Shown: piece by piece, positions 1-9,735 of the stretch
How the letters are laid out: every line of letters starts with the position of its first letter
How positions within the stretch are numbered: the stretch's first letter is position 1
Assembly: GCA_964598725.1 (NCBI GenBank)
Contig: CAZRCW010000001.1
Span: forward strand, 434,001-498,000
DNA from: JAGOTP01 sp964598725
GTDB taxonomy: Bacteria; Patescibacteriota; Patescibacteriia; 2-12-FULL-60-25
Reading direction: 5' to 3'
DNA length: 64,000 nucleotides
Made by a program: the position numbers and the translations under genes
Notes under the pieces: model-generated
The model's database searches: none
What the model saw: the letters and a program-made list of their open reading frames with translations, nothing else
Told to the model about the DNA's origin: nothing

Positions 1-2
1 CG

Positions 3-3000
3 CTTGTCCCGGGTGACCTCATCAAAGCTTCCGGTCCAGCCGTGTATTACTACGCGTCCGACATGAAGCGCTACGTGTTCCCAAACGAAACCACATTCTT
101 CTCGTGGTTCCCAGATTTCTCGTCCGTTAAGACCATTACGGGTGATGAACTCGCCGCTATCTCCATTGGTGGAAACCTCGTGATCCGCCCAGGCACCAAG
201 CTTGTGAAGATCACGACCGATCCAAAGGTCTACGCGGTTTCAGCCGGCGGTGTGCTTCGCTGGGTCGAATCTGAATCAGTCGCTACTTCGCTTTACGGCT
301 CAGCTTGGGCCCGCCGCGTTGTCGACGTTCCAGATGCGTTCTTCACGAACTACACAACTGGTGCTTCGCTCGCTACAGCAGTTCACCCAAATGGCACGCT
401 TATCTCGTACCAGGGTGATTCATCTCGCTACATCGTCATGGATGGCATGAAGCGCAAGTTTGTCCCAGACTCCGCTTTCGCGGCTAACGGGTTCAACGCT
501 GCGAACGTGATCCAGACGACGATCTCGTACCCAAATGGCAGCGATGTCACGGGTCGCGAAGCGATGATCTCCGATGCGATTTATCGCGTCAGCGGTCCAG
601 TTGCTACCAGCGAATTGAAAGTTTCGTTGGCTTCCGACACTCCAGCTCGCGCCACGCTTCCTCAGGGTAGCTCCGGCAGCCAGCTCGCCAAGTTCAACTT
701 CACAGCCGGCTCCGGTGACGTCCGCGTCACAGGTCTCCGCGTGAAGCGCTCTGGCGTCGGTGCAACTTCCGACTTCTCCAACCTTTACCTTTACGATGCG
801 AACGGCACACGTCTCACGACGGGTCGCTCCGTCAACTCGGTCACCCAGACTGTTGATTTCAACGGTTTGAACTGGACAGTTCCAGCGGGTCAGACCTGGT
901 CATTGGTCTTGGTCGGTGATGTGAAGGGTTCCATCACTTCCGGTGGTGAACACACCTTCGAACTCCCAGACGCTGCTTCAGTCGTCGTCGCTGGCAACAC
1001 TGCTTCGACAACGCCTGTCACGATTGGTGGTTCATTCCCAGTCCGCGGTAACTCCTTCGTGATCGGTACAACGAGCGCTGCTCGCTTGGACATCCAGAAG
1101 GGTTCGCAGCCTTCCAACCCAAACGTTGGATCGATGCAGTCGGAAATTTCCAACTTCAAGTTGACGGCTAATACGAACGACGTTCTCGTCCGCCGCATTA
1201 CCCTCTACCAAGCTGGAAACATGCCAAACACCGATCTTAAGAACTTCAACCTCTACCAGGGTGCGTCGCTTGTTGCGACCGCTTCGGTAGTGAGTTCGAA
1301 CAACCAGATCGTGTTGAACTTCTCAGGTGAAGGCTACCTCATTCCAAACGGAGTGACGCGCGTCTTCTCTTTGAAGGCTGATGTTACTGGCCGTTCCAGC
1401 AACACCATCAAAACCTACGTTGAATACTCAGCAGACGTCATGGCACTCGACAAGGTCTACGGATCCGGCGTGCTTGTCTGTAACGGTACTTCGACAAGTG
1501 GTTGTTCCTCGAGCAACGGCACATTCGACGGTACCGGTTCCAACTTCATCACACTTACCACCCAGGGTGGTCAGTTGACGGTTGCCTACAACGGTCCTGG
1601 TACGACAAACGTTGCGAAGGGTCAGAATAACGTTGTGTTCATGCGCTTCGCCTTGAGCTCCCAGAGTGCAAACCTCGAAATCCGCAACATGCGTCTTTCG
1701 GTCGGTTCCACGAACGGTGGTCTCGTCGCTACAGGCACATCGAGCTTCACGGATTACATCCGCAACGTCCGCGTTCGCGATATGGCGACAGGTCAGGTCC
1801 TCCAGGGTCCAACGTCCGCTTCGGGCGCTAACGGATACACGGCAGGTGCTGCAACCTCGAGCTTCATCTTCAACAACTCGATCTACCTCAACGCTGGTGA
1901 AACACGCAACTTCGAAGTCATTGCTGACATGTACAACACAGACAACAGCGACTTCGTTGGTAAGAAATACCGCGCTACGTTGAACCCATTCGTGTCTGGT
2001 GACGTTCGCGTCGTCGATACGAATGAACAGGTCGCTACCACTGACATCGTGCCAAACGCGACGATCAACGGTAACGAAATGACGGTTCAGGCCGGTAACC
2101 TCACGGTTTCCCTCGCTGGTACCCCAGCTTCCACCAACGTGGTGAAGCGCCAGTCTGATATTCCAGCCCTTGGCTTGAACTTCACGGCCGGTGGTCAGAG
2201 CGACTCGTTGATCACAGCTCTTACCTTGGTTGGTACAGGTAACGACACGTCTTGGAACGTTACAAAATTCCAGAACGTCGTCACAACCTGTTCTCTCTAC
2301 AAGACAGAAGGCGGTGTTCAGACACGGGTCGGTCAGTCACGCGTCCCAGATTCCAACGGTGTCATGAGCTTCTCGAACCTTAACTGGAACGTGACTCGTG
2401 GTACGACAGGTATCTTGACGGTCAAGTGTACGGCTGACTCAGTGATCGATGGTAGCAGCGACATGTTCGGTGTCGGTGTCACCGCGATTACGGCTCAGGA
2501 TCAGGACGCCAACACGGTGTCTGTCACAAACAATGCTGGTAACGGCATCAGTGGCACGGTCGCGCCTTCCTCGGTCATCATGACCGTTCAGAGCGCTGGT
2601 CTGGTCACATTGAACTCTGACAGCATGCCACAGGCCACAATCTTGTTGGCAGGTACGCCAGGTTCAGCTAACACCAGCTGGCAGACCCTCGCTCAGTACC
2701 GTGCAACTGCACAGTACGAGGACATGGTCATTGATCGCGTGATGGTCACATCATCCGGTCTTGGTCTCATGTACGATGAAGTCGGCGTCTGGGTTGACGG
2801 TTCATTGCGCGGATCCGGTCGTCTCTCAGGAGGCATGAACACCTTCAAGGATGTTCAGTTGACCGCTCCAATCACTGTTCCTAAAGATGGCAACAAGACG
2901 ATCCAGTTGGTTGCACGTCTCGCTCCAATCGTGGCTAGTTCCTCGGTCGGCGCTGACGTCAACGCTGCTCGCAGTGGTCAGACGGTCCGTCTCGGTATCG

Positions 3001-3833
3001 CAGCCAGCAATGTCTCTGATACAGAGTACGACACTAACTACATCGAGAAGTTCAACGTTCGTGTCACAGGTCAGGCGTCTGGCGAGCGTGTCTACGCCGC
3101 TAGCACGACAGCTGTCGGTACAAGCAATGGTCTCTTCGGCAACACGTTCGTCGTCCGCGCTTCCAAGCCAACGATTAGCCGTGTCGCAGTAACCCAGAAC
3201 TTGGCCAACGGCAGCACTCCAGAGTTGTATCGCTTCAACGTTTCGGCTGATAAGCTCGGCGATGTGAACTTGAAAAAGATCACCTTCCGTCTTTCTGCTT
3301 CGACGTCCTCGAACTCAGCTCCTGGTTTCACCTTGTCCAACTTCCGCGTGTTGAAGACATCTCCTCAGTTCTCTGGGTTGATGGACACCAACTCCTACGA
3401 TGTTGTTCAGGCCTTCACGGGTGTTTCCTTGAAGAACGGTACGGTGACTGCGCCTACAACGACGTACGTCTCGATCGTCTTCACGAACCCAGAATCAGTG
3501 AAAGCTGACACAAACAACCAGTACGCCTTGCGTGTCGAGAACGTTCTCGCCACCCAGGTTGGTGACGTTGTGAGCACATCGTTCGTCGCTCAGTCGACAG
3601 GCACGGTCTTCACCGGCTTCTTGACGTCAGCTACGACGACTCTCACGGGTACCACCCAGCTTCCAGCTCCAAACTTGTCTGGTACGTTGGATGCCGCCGG
3701 TGTCGCCGCTGGTACATTCGTTTGGTCGGATTCGTCCGCCGCGGGTGGTAGCAGCAACATCTCGGGTGACTGGACCGATGACCTGTACTTGCAGGACATC
3801 ACCACGTCGAACCAGGTGTCGCGCAACAACTAG
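3..3833 (+). CDS. S-layer-like surface protein, N-terminus outside window
   Basis: The frame is open from base 3 with no start, so the gene begins upstream; a GTG at 42 is internal. 1276 residues are visible. The first ~170 residues carry a motif set that recurs in CPR surface proteins (PGDLIKASG, VYYYASD, RYVFPN, then RPGTKLVKI and VYAVSAGGVLRWV). The rest is a chain of about six Thr/Ser/Asn-rich beta-sandwich-like modules of ~130-170 residues, each with a pattern of a hydrophobic strand, 'I..L.LY' and a later 'L.AGxT..F.V.AD' strand. Cysteines are few and look paired (one pair in a Gly/Ser loop near residue 490, another near 770-810). There is no C-terminal sorting signal or membrane segment. 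Codon choice is strongly biased (Pro nearly always CCA, Arg CGC/CGT), as in highly expressed genes. Inferred role: abundant cell-surface layer or adhesin protein; not assigned to a named family. Confidence 0.7.
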   Translation, partial: LVPGDLIKASGPAVYYYASDMKRYVFPNETTFFSWFPDFSSVKTITGDELAAISIGGNLVIRPGTKLVKITTDPKVYAVSAGGVLRWVESESVATSLYGSAWARRVVDVPDAFFTNYTTGASLATAVHPNGTLISYQGDSSRYIVMDGMKRKFVPDSAFAANGFNAANVIQTTISYPNGSDVTGREAMISDAIYRVSGPVATSELKVSLASDTPARATLPQGSSGSQLAKFNFTAGSGDVRVTGLRVKRSGVGATSDFSNLYLYDANGTRLTTGRSVNSVTQTVDFNGLNWTVPAGQTWSLVLVGDVKGSITSGGEHTFELPDAASVVVAGNTASTTPVTIGGSFPVRGNSFVIGTTSAARLDIQKGSQPSNPNVGSMQSEISNFKLTANTNDVLVRRITLYQAGNMPNTDLKNFNLYQGASLVATASVVSSNNQIVLNFSGEGYLIPNGVTRVFSLKADVTGRSSNTIKTYVEYSADVMALDKVYGSGVLVCNGTSTSGCSSSNGTFDGTGSNFITLTTQGGQLTVAYNGPGTTNVAKGQNNVVFMRFALSSQSANLEIRNMRLSVGSTNGGLVATGTSSFTDYIRNVRVRDMATGQVLQGPTSASGANGYTAGAATSSFIFNNSIYLNAGETRNFEVIADMYNTDNSDFVGKKYRATLNPFVSGDVRVVDTNEQVATTDIVPNATINGNEMTVQAGNLTVSLAGTPASTNVVKRQSDIPALGLNFTAGGQSDSLITALTLVGTGNDTSWNVTKFQNVVTTCSLYKTEGGVQTRVGQSRVPDSNGVMSFSNLNWNVTRGTTGILTVKCTADSVIDGSSDMFGVGVTAITAQDQDANTVSVTNNAGNGISGTVAPSSVIMTVQSAGLVTLNSDSMPQATILLAGTPGSANTSWQTLAQYRATAQYEDMVIDRVMVTSSGLGLMYDEVGVWVDGSLRGSGRLSGGMNTFKDVQLTAPITVPKDGNKTIQLVARLAPIVASSSVGADVNAARSGQTVRLGIAASNVSDTEYDTNYIEKFNVRVTGQASGERVYAASTTAVGTSNGLFGNTFVVRASKPTISRVAVTQNLANGSTPELYRFNVSADKLGDVNLKKITFRLSASTSSNSAPGFTLSNFRVLKTSPQFSGLMDTNSYDVVQAFTGVSLKNGTVTAPTTTYVSIVFTNPESVKADTNNQYALRVENVLATQVGDVVSTSFVAQSTGTVFTGFLTSATTTLTGTTQLPAPNLSGTLDAAGVAAGTFVWSDSSAAGGSSNISGDWTDDLYLQDITTSNQVSRNN

Positions 3834-3879
3834 TTCGCTAGTTGACCTTTCCTCGTCGGCCTAAAAACTGACGAAGAGC

Positions 3880-3911
3880 AAAAACTCCCCTTCGGGGGAG
3901 TTTTTGTTTTT
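3880..3911 (+). terminator. Rho-independent terminator of the S-layer-like gene
   Basis: An 11-bp perfect stem (AAAAACTCCCC / GGGGAGTTTTT) with a TTCG tetraloop is followed by a T-rich tract, 47 bases after the stop codon. Confidence 0.9.
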
Positions 3912-3940
3912 AGCCCGGTGTGTTACCGTTTGCCCTATCT

Positions 3941-6259
3941 ATGAATAGAAAAACCATCGTTTTCTGGCTTCGCGCCATCGCGTTCCTTGGAGTCTATGCC
4001 GGACTTTTGATGCCGCTCGTGTTCATTCCGGTGGTCATTTTCCCGTTCGTTTTCTCGAAGCTTATTTTCTTGCAGATTTTGATCGGTCTGACCTTCCCGG
4101 CTTATTTAGCCTTGGCTTGGATGGAGCCGAGCGTGCGTCCGAATAAGCATGTCTTGGTCGGTGCGATTGGTTTCTACTTCTTAACGATTGCCTTATCCAT
4201 GATTTTTGGGGTGGATCCACTCCGTTCGTGGTGGGGAAATCAGGAGCGCATGAACGGGTTGTTTACACTTCTGCACTTCCTGGCCTGGTTCTTGATGACG
4301 ATTGGGTTGGTAAAAACTTGGTCACAGTGGAAGCGCTTACTGAACTTCGAGTTGGTCTTATCGGTCATTATGGCCTGCGTGAGTATTCTGCAGATCCCAT
4401 TCCCAAAGTTATTGCTGTTTCCGGTGAGTGCGCGTATCGGTGGTCTGCTCGACAACCCGATTTACATGGCGTCGTACCAGATCTTCAACATCTTCTTCGC
4501 GCTCTGGTTGTTGGCTAAATCGCCCTCTAAAACAACAAAGGGGATCTATGCCTGCGCCATCGTATTCCAGCTGATTGCCTTCTTTTTGACGCAGTCCCGT
4601 GGAGGGTTGGTGGGATTGGCAATCGGTTTAATTGTCGTCGGTGTGGTTGTGGCGCTTACTTTGAAAGAAAAGCGCATCAAACGCGGAGTGCTGACGGCCG
4701 TGGCAGCGGTCTTCGTGGTCTATGGGATCATTTTCGCTCTGCGGAATACCCCGACAATTCAGAATTCGCCGTTTGAACGTATCACGACTGGATTTACGAA
4801 TATTCCAGAGCCACGCTTCATCGCTTGGAAGATCGCTTGGGATGGGTTCAAGGAACGTCCACTGACTGGCTGGGGTTTCGACAGCTACCACATTCTGTTT
4901 AACTTGAAGTACAACCCAGCCTCGTTGCGTTACAGTCAGTACGAAACCTGGTTCGATCGCTCGCACAACACGATCATGGATGTGCTTGCGATGACCGGTG
5001 GAATTGGATTCATCGCCTTCGCAGCGGTCTATGTAGCGCTCTTCTGGTCGCTCTACCGCGCTTATCGTGACGGACGCCTCGACGCGGTCTCATTCGCCTT
5101 GCTGACAGGCTTGCCGGTGGCCTACTTCGTTCAAAACTTGTTCGTGTTCGATCATCCGGCGGCGTTTACGATGAGCTACTTGTTGTTCGCGCTGGTAGTC
5201 GGTGTTTCTTCGCACGGCTTCCATGTTCCAGGAGCAGAGCCAAAGGAATTGTCCGCCCCGATACACGGGAAGTCGCATAATTTCCCAGTGATCTCGTTCG
5301 TGGTGGTTCAATTGATTGCGCTTGGCATTGTCTGGCGTTACTCGGTGTTGCCGTTCAAGTCGTCGCGCCTGATGATTCAGGCGAACAGCGCTTTCCAGGT
5401 ACGTCCCGTACGATATGATGCAGGTTTGGAACTGTTCAAACAGGCGAATGCGATCCCAACGCCGTATTTGGATGAACAGGCTTATTTGATGGCAAAGAAC
5501 CTGACAGATATTGCGACCGATCCAGCTTTCAAGAGCAGTCCGAAGCGAGAGGAATTGGTGACGATGACCAAGCGTGTAGCGCAAGAAGAGCTTGCCCGTC
5601 ATCCACGTTCCACAAACATGTTGTTCCTCGTAGCGCGCTTCTACCAAGAGATGGCGAAGTTCTACCCAGCTGATGCGAAAACCGCGAACGATCTCTATCA
5701 GCAAGCGGTCGCGACAAGCCCTCGTCGTCAGCAGTTATTCTTCGCCTTGGCGGACTTCAACTACGGTCAGGGGAATCCAGATGAGGCGATGAAGTACGAA
5801 AAGAAGGCGATGGAAGAAGATCCAGAGCTGGGACAGGCTCATTTGGCCTACGGTATCTCATTGCTCTTCCGTACCAAGGATGAAGTGAACGGTCCAAAAG
5901 AAATTCTGTTGTCACAAACAGTCGCTTTCCCATATACCGCGGGCATTTCTGAGCTTCCTGCAATCGCCGAAGCAGCTTTCTTGGTTAAAGATAAGGCGGC
6001 GATGAAACTCCTGATCGATCGTTACGCTCAAGCTGGTACAACCAGCGATTACATCGCCTTCTACACCCAGCTTGCGCAGCGCTTATCGACGCCGGAGTAC
6101 CAGGACCTACGCGAAGATCTCTACCGTCAGCTACCGGTTGAAATCGTTGGCCGTGTCCGCGATCAGGCAGGTGCTATCACATCTACAACGAACGGGATCG
6201 ACGTCGCGCCAGTGACGGTCGAGACGGCGCCGGTCGTCGCAACCGCCAGTCAGCGTTAG
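3941..6259 (+). CDS. O-antigen ligase/polymerase-family membrane protein with C-terminal TPR region
   Basis: 772 residues from the ATG at 3941; a GTG 21 bases upstream is in frame but lies between the terminator and this ATG, and the ATG is directly followed by the Lys/Arg start of the first membrane segment. About ten to twelve hydrophobic segments occupy residues 1-470. Around residue 340 is the Wzy_C/RfaL-type periplasmic loop signature (LTGWGFDSYH..., then RSHNTIMDVLAMTGG). After the last membrane segment, residues ~500-740 are soluble, helical and TPR-like (repeated A..LY..A and 'A..YEKKA.E.DP..A' patterns). Members of this family join or polymerise lipid-linked glycans outside the membrane. 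The position next to glycosyltransferases and a flippase fits a role in finishing the surface glycan or O-glycosylating proteins; which of these cannot be told from sequence. Confidence 0.8.
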   Translation: MNRKTIVFWLRAIAFLGVYAGLLMPLVFIPVVIFPFVFSKLIFLQILIGLTFPAYLALAWMEPSVRPNKHVLVGAIGFYFLTIALSMIFGVDPLRSWWGNQERMNGLFTLLHFLAWFLMTIGLVKTWSQWKRLLNFELVLSVIMACVSILQIPFPKLLLFPVSARIGGLLDNPIYMASYQIFNIFFALWLLAKSPSKTTKGIYACAIVFQLIAFFLTQSRGGLVGLAIGLIVVGVVVALTLKEKRIKRGVLTAVAAVFVVYGIIFALRNTPTIQNSPFERITTGFTNIPEPRFIAWKIAWDGFKERPLTGWGFDSYHILFNLKYNPASLRYSQYETWFDRSHNTIMDVLAMTGGIGFIAFAAVYVALFWSLYRAYRDGRLDAVSFALLTGLPVAYFVQNLFVFDHPAAFTMSYLLFALVVGVSSHGFHVPGAEPKELSAPIHGKSHNFPVISFVVVQLIALGIVWRYSVLPFKSSRLMIQANSAFQVRPVRYDAGLELFKQANAIPTPYLDEQAYLMAKNLTDIATDPAFKSSPKREELVTMTKRVAQEELARHPRSTNMLFLVARFYQEMAKFYPADAKTANDLYQQAVATSPRRQQLFFALADFNYGQGNPDEAMKYEKKAMEEDPELGQAHLAYGISLLFRTKDEVNGPKEILLSQTVAFPYTAGISELPAIAEAAFLVKDKAAMKLLIDRYAQAGTTSDYIAFYTQLAQRLSTPEYQDLREDLYRQLPVEIVGRVRDQAGAITSTTNGIDVAPVTVETAPVVATASQR

Positions 6260-6271
6260 GTAGTGTTCAAC

Positions 6272-6307
6272 AAAAACTCCGCTCACGGACCCGTGAGCGG
6301 AGTTTTT
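6272..6307. terminator. Bidirectional terminator between convergent genes
   Basis: A perfect 17-bp inverted repeat with a 2-base loop, running from AAAAACTCCGC to GCGGAGTTTTT, so both strands end in a T-run. It sits 12 bases after the O-antigen-ligase stop and 11 bases after the stop of the minus-strand glycosyltransferase. Confidence 0.92.
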
Positions 6308-6318
6308 CTATCAGCGAT

Positions 6319-7464
6319 CTATTCTCGGTCTAAACAGACGGCGAGATGGGCTTCAAAGGTCTTTTCAAGTGGAAAGCGCCGTTCTACCGCCGTACGATTC
6401 GCTTCTCCTAGATCACTTAGGCGGGCCCGATTTTGTAGGACTTGTTGGAAGGCGGCTTGCAGGGCCTCTTGGTTGTTGGCTGGAATGAGAACAGAGCCGG
6501 TTTCTTCTAGCATCCATTCGTGAGCACCGACCTGAGTCACGATGCAGGGGAGGCGTGCTGCCATCGCTTCGAGCAGCGAGAAGGGCATGCCTTCTTTTGT
6601 GGATGGCAGAACGAACACATCGAACGCAGCTAAGAAGCGGTGCGCTTGATCATGTGAACCAGCAAGTGTTACCTGGTCGTTTAGACTCGTTTCTTGGATG
6701 GCGCGTTCAATCAGAGCTCGTTCTGGGCCTTCACCGATCAAGACGATACTAGCTGCTGGATTCTGTTTGAGAACCGGGGCGATGAAGCGAATATAGGCAG
6801 GCAGATGCTTCGCAGGGTAGAAATTCGCGATCGTACCGAAAACGAATCGATCTTGTGGAATGTTGAGCGCTTGTCGCGCGTCGATGCGGCTAAGGCGACT
6901 TCGATCGAGGGCGGCCAAATCGACACCGTTTGGAATCACGAGCAGATCGTGTTTTGGTCGGATGCGTTCGATCTCGGCGATCCGCTTGTCACCCGGATGC
7001 AGACAGACAATGGCGTCTTTTAAGCCGGCAGTTAGCCGCTCGGCGACCACATAGAAGCGCTTCTTCCAGGGAGCGATCGATTCCAAGAAGGCCCAGCCGC
7101 CGATGAAATAGATAACTCGAGGAACGTGTGCGAGACGGGCCGAGAAACTACCGATTACTCCCATTTTGCTGCTGTTGAGCTGAACGACGTCGGGTTTGAG
7201 CTTGCGCAAAAGACGAGCCAGGGAAAAGACGGCCAGTAGGTCGTACCAAGGGCGAATTTCCCGCTGCATCCAGGGGACGCGAAGACAGGGGAGGTCGGCT
7301 TGTTTCGCTTGATCAAACAGCCAGTCACCCTCACCGGCGAGCAAAGTAACCCGAAAACCTCTGTGTTTAAGCCATTTTGCGTATTCAAATACGAAGCTGG
7401 TCGTACCTCCCGGGCGGGCTAGGGTGACGGCGAGGACAAGATGAGGTTGAGGGGTGACAGGCAT
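6319..7464 (-). CDS. GT4-family glycosyltransferase
   Basis: 381 residues, GT-B fold. The N-terminal acceptor domain opens with a beta strand and the glycine-rich loop ARPGGTTSF. The C-terminal donor domain shows NGVD (residue ~177), IGEGPER and the E-x7-E motif in KEGMPFSLLEAMA, which in retaining GT4 enzymes binds the nucleotide-sugar. Predicted to act at the cytoplasmic face of the membrane, adding a sugar to a lipid-linked glycan. The gene is transcribed alone and shares a 117-bp divergent intergenic region with the next gene. A TATAGT box lies 10 bp before the ATG on its strand. The sugar specificity cannot be read from the sequence. Confidence 0.88.
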   Translation of the reverse strand: MPVTPQPHLVLAVTLARPGGTTSFVFEYAKWLKHRGFRVTLLAGEGDWLFDQAKQADLPCLRVPWMQREIRPWYDLLAVFSLARLLRKLKPDVVQLNSSKMGVIGSFSARLAHVPRVIYFIGGWAFLESIAPWKKRFYVVAERLTAGLKDAIVCLHPGDKRIAEIERIRPKHDLLVIPNGVDLAALDRSRLSRIDARQALNIPQDRFVFGTIANFYPAKHLPAYIRFIAPVLKQNPAASIVLIGEGPERALIERAIQETSLNDQVTLAGSHDQAHRFLAAFDVFVLPSTKEGMPFSLLEAMAARLPCIVTQVGAHEWMLEETGSVLIPANNQEALQAAFQQVLQNRARLSDLGEANRTAVERRFPLEKTFEAHLAVCLDRE

Positions 7465-7581
7465 ACACGGGTCAACTATAGTAGGCCGGTATAGGCCCCA
7501 GGTCGACGGGATATTCAGAGCTTAGCGAATTTTGCTAAAAATGGACATATCTGATGCCGACGACGGGCTTTTTCTCTTCTT

Positions 7582-8712
7582 ATGCGCGTTGTTCTTGCGA
7601 CCGGTATCTATCCACCCGAAACGGGAGGCCCTGCTACCTTTGTGCCAGCGTTGGCAGCTGATTGGCAGGCTCAGGGGATGGAGGTGACCGTTGTGACCTA
7701 CGGAGATGAGCGAACCGATCGTTCATCAACGTGGAATGTTGAAGTCGTGCCGCGCACTGGCGGCGTTTTGTTCCGCTATCTGCGCTATGCGCTGGCCGTG
7801 TATCGAGCAGCCCGGACAGCGGACGTCGTTTTTTTGCAAGGAGCGTTTTCAGAAGGTCTGGCCGGAACGATCGGGGCAATGCTTGCTCGTCGTCCAACGG
7901 TTCTGCGAGTTCCTGGGGATTTCGCTTGGGAGGGGATGCAGCGTGAACGGCCTTCGATGGTCTTGTCGTTGGAATCATTTCTGAAGTCAACGAAACCACT
8001 CAAGTGGCGTTTGGTGTTTGCGATCGAATCCTGGGTCGCGCGTCGTGCGAAACGGGTTATTACGCCAAGTCGTTATCTTAAGCTTGTCTCAAGTGCCTGG
8101 GGCGTGCCAAGTAAGCGACAGTGTGTGATCTATAATACGGTTGAGCTTGAGACGGTTTTTCCGTCGCGTGCTGAGCTACGGGCTACATTAGGCCTTTCCT
8201 CCGATCGAACAATCCTCTTATCGAACGCACGCGGCGCACCGTGGAAACGGATCGATTTTTTGTTAGAGGTTCTGAAGGAGTTACCGGCAACCTATCAGCT
8301 CGTGCATATCGGCGAAGGTCCGGAAGTAAAGCGCTGGAAAGACTACGCCGACAAACTGGGTTTGGGTGAGCGGGTCCGTTTTATTGGCCGGGTCTCGTAT
8401 CGAGAGGTTCAGCGCTGGGCACGAGCTGCAGATGCCTTTTTATTGCCCTCACTGTACGAAGGGTTCCCACATGTAGCGATCGAGGCGGCCTGTCATGGCT
8501 TGCCTTGTTACCTGAGTGATCAAGGCGGAAATCCGGAGGCGGGAGATCTCTATCCTGAACGAATCCGAATTTTGCCGTACGCGGATCAAGCGGCTTGGGT
8601 AGCGGCGTTAGTCAAGCTCCTACCAACGTTCGAGCCGATTGCTCCTAAGCCGTTCTCGACGGTTGCTCAGATCTACGCACATGAGCTGCGCACGAGTTTC
8701 TCAAAAAACTGA
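7582..8712 (+). CDS. GT4-family glycosyltransferase
   Basis: 376 residues. Starts with the classic GT4 N-terminus ATGIYPPETGGPATFV. The donor domain contains RGAPWKR (phosphate-binding Arg/Lys), IGEGPEVKRW and the E-x7-E motif in YEGFPHVAIEAACHG. No membrane segments. It begins a plus-strand run with the following four genes (gaps of 1-9 bp or overlaps), so it is probably co-transcribed with a second glycosyltransferase, a flippase, a methyltransferase-like gene and a GT2 gene. Role: cytoplasmic assembly of a lipid-linked surface glycan. Donor and acceptor are unknown. Confidence 0.9.
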   Translation: MRVVLATGIYPPETGGPATFVPALAADWQAQGMEVTVVTYGDERTDRSSTWNVEVVPRTGGVLFRYLRYALAVYRAARTADVVFLQGAFSEGLAGTIGAMLARRPTVLRVPGDFAWEGMQRERPSMVLSLESFLKSTKPLKWRLVFAIESWVARRAKRVITPSRYLKLVSSAWGVPSKRQCVIYNTVELETVFPSRAELRATLGLSSDRTILLSNARGAPWKRIDFLLEVLKELPATYQLVHIGEGPEVKRWKDYADKLGLGERVRFIGRVSYREVQRWARAADAFLLPSLYEGFPHVAIEAACHGLPCYLSDQGGNPEAGDLYPERIRILPYADQAAWVAALVKLLPTFEPIAPKPFSTVAQIYAHELRTSFSKN

Positions 8713-8717
8713 ACTCT

Positions 8718-9734
8718 ATGTCCCGGCTGTTAATTTGTGTACAAGCGGTTGATCTGGATGATCCACTCTTTGGATTTTTCGTTTCCTGGTTAGAGGAAGC
8801 GGCCAAGCAGTTCGGCCAGATCACTGTCTTAGCATTACGTGTCGGTCGTTTTGATCTTCCTGAGAATGTAACGGTCATCCGTCTGCGTGAACCGGGCGCC
8901 TCCAAGTTGTCCATCGTGCGGATGCTCTGGCGAGAGAGTTGGCAGCGTCGCAAGACATACGATGGAGTGTTCGTACGAGGGGATTCTATTTATGTGATTC
9001 TCGCTGGTTGGTTGTGGCGTTTGCTCGGGAAGCGTGTTGTGTTTTGGTTCGCGCATTATCGTGTGAGTCGCCTAGCTCGTCTGGCAGCCCGTTTGGCACA
9101 CCTGACGGTGAGTTCGAGTCAGGCGGCGGCCGTTGGGCTGCCGCGTCTTCGGATCATTGGTCAGGGGATTGAGGTGACGCGATTCCCTTTCGTCGAGCGA
9201 CTACTTCCGTCGGACTGGAAGCTGTTGGTGTTCGGTCGGATGGACCGCAGCAAGTCGGTTGATGTGCTTCTACATGCCTTCCAAGAAGTGGGGACAGGAT
9301 TGCCCTGTAGGCTTCAATTGATTGGGCGTGCGAATGACTCAGCCTATGAACAGCGATTAGATATGTTGGTGCGGCAAGACGCGAGGATCGAATGGAAAAA
9401 ACAGAACGTGCCCTATAGCGATTTACCCGCCCTGCTTTCAGAGTATCCAGTTATTCTGAATGCAACGGATGGGAGCTTGGATAAAACGATCATCGAAGGC
9501 GCGCTTTCCGGAGTAATTCCGTTGGCTACGACCAGCGCAATGCTTGAGTGGTTGCCAACGGAGGCTGTTTGGCTGCATTGGCGAACGGAAGCGGAGTTGC
9601 GAGTAGTAGTTGAGCGACTCCTCAGTCTGTCGGCGACTGACTACATACAGTTGCAGCGAGCGATCCGGACGGCGGCTGAGACGCGTCACACGACGAGGGC
9701 GCAGATCCAGCGATTGAGTGAACTGCTTTCCTAA
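8718..9734 (+). CDS. GT4-like glycosyltransferase
   Basis: 338 residues, five bases after the preceding gene. The second half shows the donor-domain pattern VFGRMDRSKSVDVLLHAF, RLQLIGRAND and a degenerate nucleotide-binding motif (LDKTIIEGALSG, where the first Glu of E-x7-E is replaced by Asp). The first half is shorter than in typical GT4 proteins and has an unusual hydrophobic stretch near residue 90 (VILAGWLWRLLGKRVVFWF), which may anchor it to the membrane. The family call is good; activity is less certain because of the altered donor motif. Confidence 0.75.
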   Translation: MSRLLICVQAVDLDDPLFGFFVSWLEEAAKQFGQITVLALRVGRFDLPENVTVIRLREPGASKLSIVRMLWRESWQRRKTYDGVFVRGDSIYVILAGWLWRLLGKRVVFWFAHYRVSRLARLAARLAHLTVSSSQAAAVGLPRLRIIGQGIEVTRFPFVERLLPSDWKLLVFGRMDRSKSVDVLLHAFQEVGTGLPCRLQLIGRANDSAYEQRLDMLVRQDARIEWKKQNVPYSDLPALLSEYPVILNATDGSLDKTIIEGALSGVIPLATTSAMLEWLPTEAVWLHWRTEAELRVVVERLLSLSATDYIQLQRAIRTAAETRHTTRAQIQRLSELLS

Positions 9735-9735
9735 T

